Shown here one piece after another: positions 53,622 through 53,662 of a stretch of DNA of 53,662 nt (its first letter is position 1; each line of letters begins with the position of its first letter). Under the pieces are notes generated by a model. That model saw nothing but the letters and a program-made list of their open reading frames with translations. It ran no database searches and had not been told where the DNA came from. Origin of the DNA: Irineochytrium annulatum (Eukaryota; Chytridiomycota; Chytridiomycetes; Chytridiales; Chytridiaceae); assembly GCA_027600665.1 (NCBI GenBank), contig JADGJL010000053.1, forward strand, positions 1 through 53,662. The letters run 5' to 3'. Made by a program: the position numbers and the translations under genes.

Positions 53622-53662
53622 CTGTAATCATTGTATCAGCAACTAGTTCTTCCGTCAGGGGG

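Noticed and set aside
1..53662. CRISPR arrays, rRNA or tRNA genes, transposase genes and bacterial-type operons
   Set aside because: I looked for direct-repeat arrays, tRNA B-box-like GGTTCGA contexts with a pairing acceptor stem, and transposase or reverse-transcriptase motifs, and found none that held up by eye. A covariance-model and repeat search would be needed to exclude diverged cases.

Overview
This window is a gene-dense piece of a eukaryotic, almost certainly fungal, nuclear genome. Most genes are split by short GT-AG introns, usually 40-90 nt, many with a CTAAC-like branch site. Gene content points to a zoosporic (chytrid-like) fungus. There is an ATG18-type PROPPIN, a tyrosinase, a GNS1/SUR4 fatty-acid elongase and a mitochondrial acyl carrier protein. 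There is also a protein with PG-rich (SHIPPO/STPG-like) motifs typical of flagellated cells, and a TRF-type telomere-binding protein. No species is named; the lineage is inferred from content only. I saw no bacterial operon, CRISPR array, rRNA, tRNA or clear transposon. All exon coordinates come from reading frames, splice signals and family conservation.

Layout, left to right. Positions 1-258 are the 3' end of a secreted Cys-rich gene whose near-identical paralogue is at 30034-30798. Then come a PLB1-type phospholipase (1275-2849) and a decayed fragment of an F-box/ankyrin-like family (3215-3748). A head-to-head pair follows: mitochondrial ACP (3964-4603, minus) and a PPR-like mitochondrial protein (4631-7426, plus). 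Next is another divergent pair, a TRFH/telobox telomere protein (7542-9619, minus) and MsrA (9705-10477, plus). After these lie an RGG-tailed helical protein (minus), a coiled-coil protein (plus), a membrane-anchored beta-lactamase-like serine hydrolase (minus), ATG18 (minus) and a 905-aa disordered protein (minus).

The centre (22.1-29.6 kb) is an accessory-looking zone. It has an F-box-like relic, an intact F-box/ankyrin-like gene (23299-26602) and a tandem paralogue broken by a frameshift (26740-29579). After the full-length secreted paralogue comes a 12-exon, about 2600-residue coiled-coil protein with a C-terminal membrane anchor (31459-40105, minus). An F-box/LRR gene (40049-41770, plus) overlaps its 5' end.

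The right side has a RasGAP split by a large Ser-rich insertion (42334-45431) and a tyrosinase with N-terminal beta-trefoil-like modules and a His-rich tail (45746-48235). It ends with a putative flagellar PG-rich protein (48597-50748, minus), a HAD pyrimidine-5'-nucleotidase-like enzyme with an Ala/Lys/Pro repeat N-terminus (51189-52552, minus) and an elongase running off the right edge. These are mostly independent housekeeping genes. The best-connected pair is ACP plus PPR, both with mitochondrial presequences and 27 bp between start codons. The strongest local evolution signals are the secreted-protein duplication and the F-box/ankyrin-like family, which has one intact copy, one frameshifted copy and one remnant.
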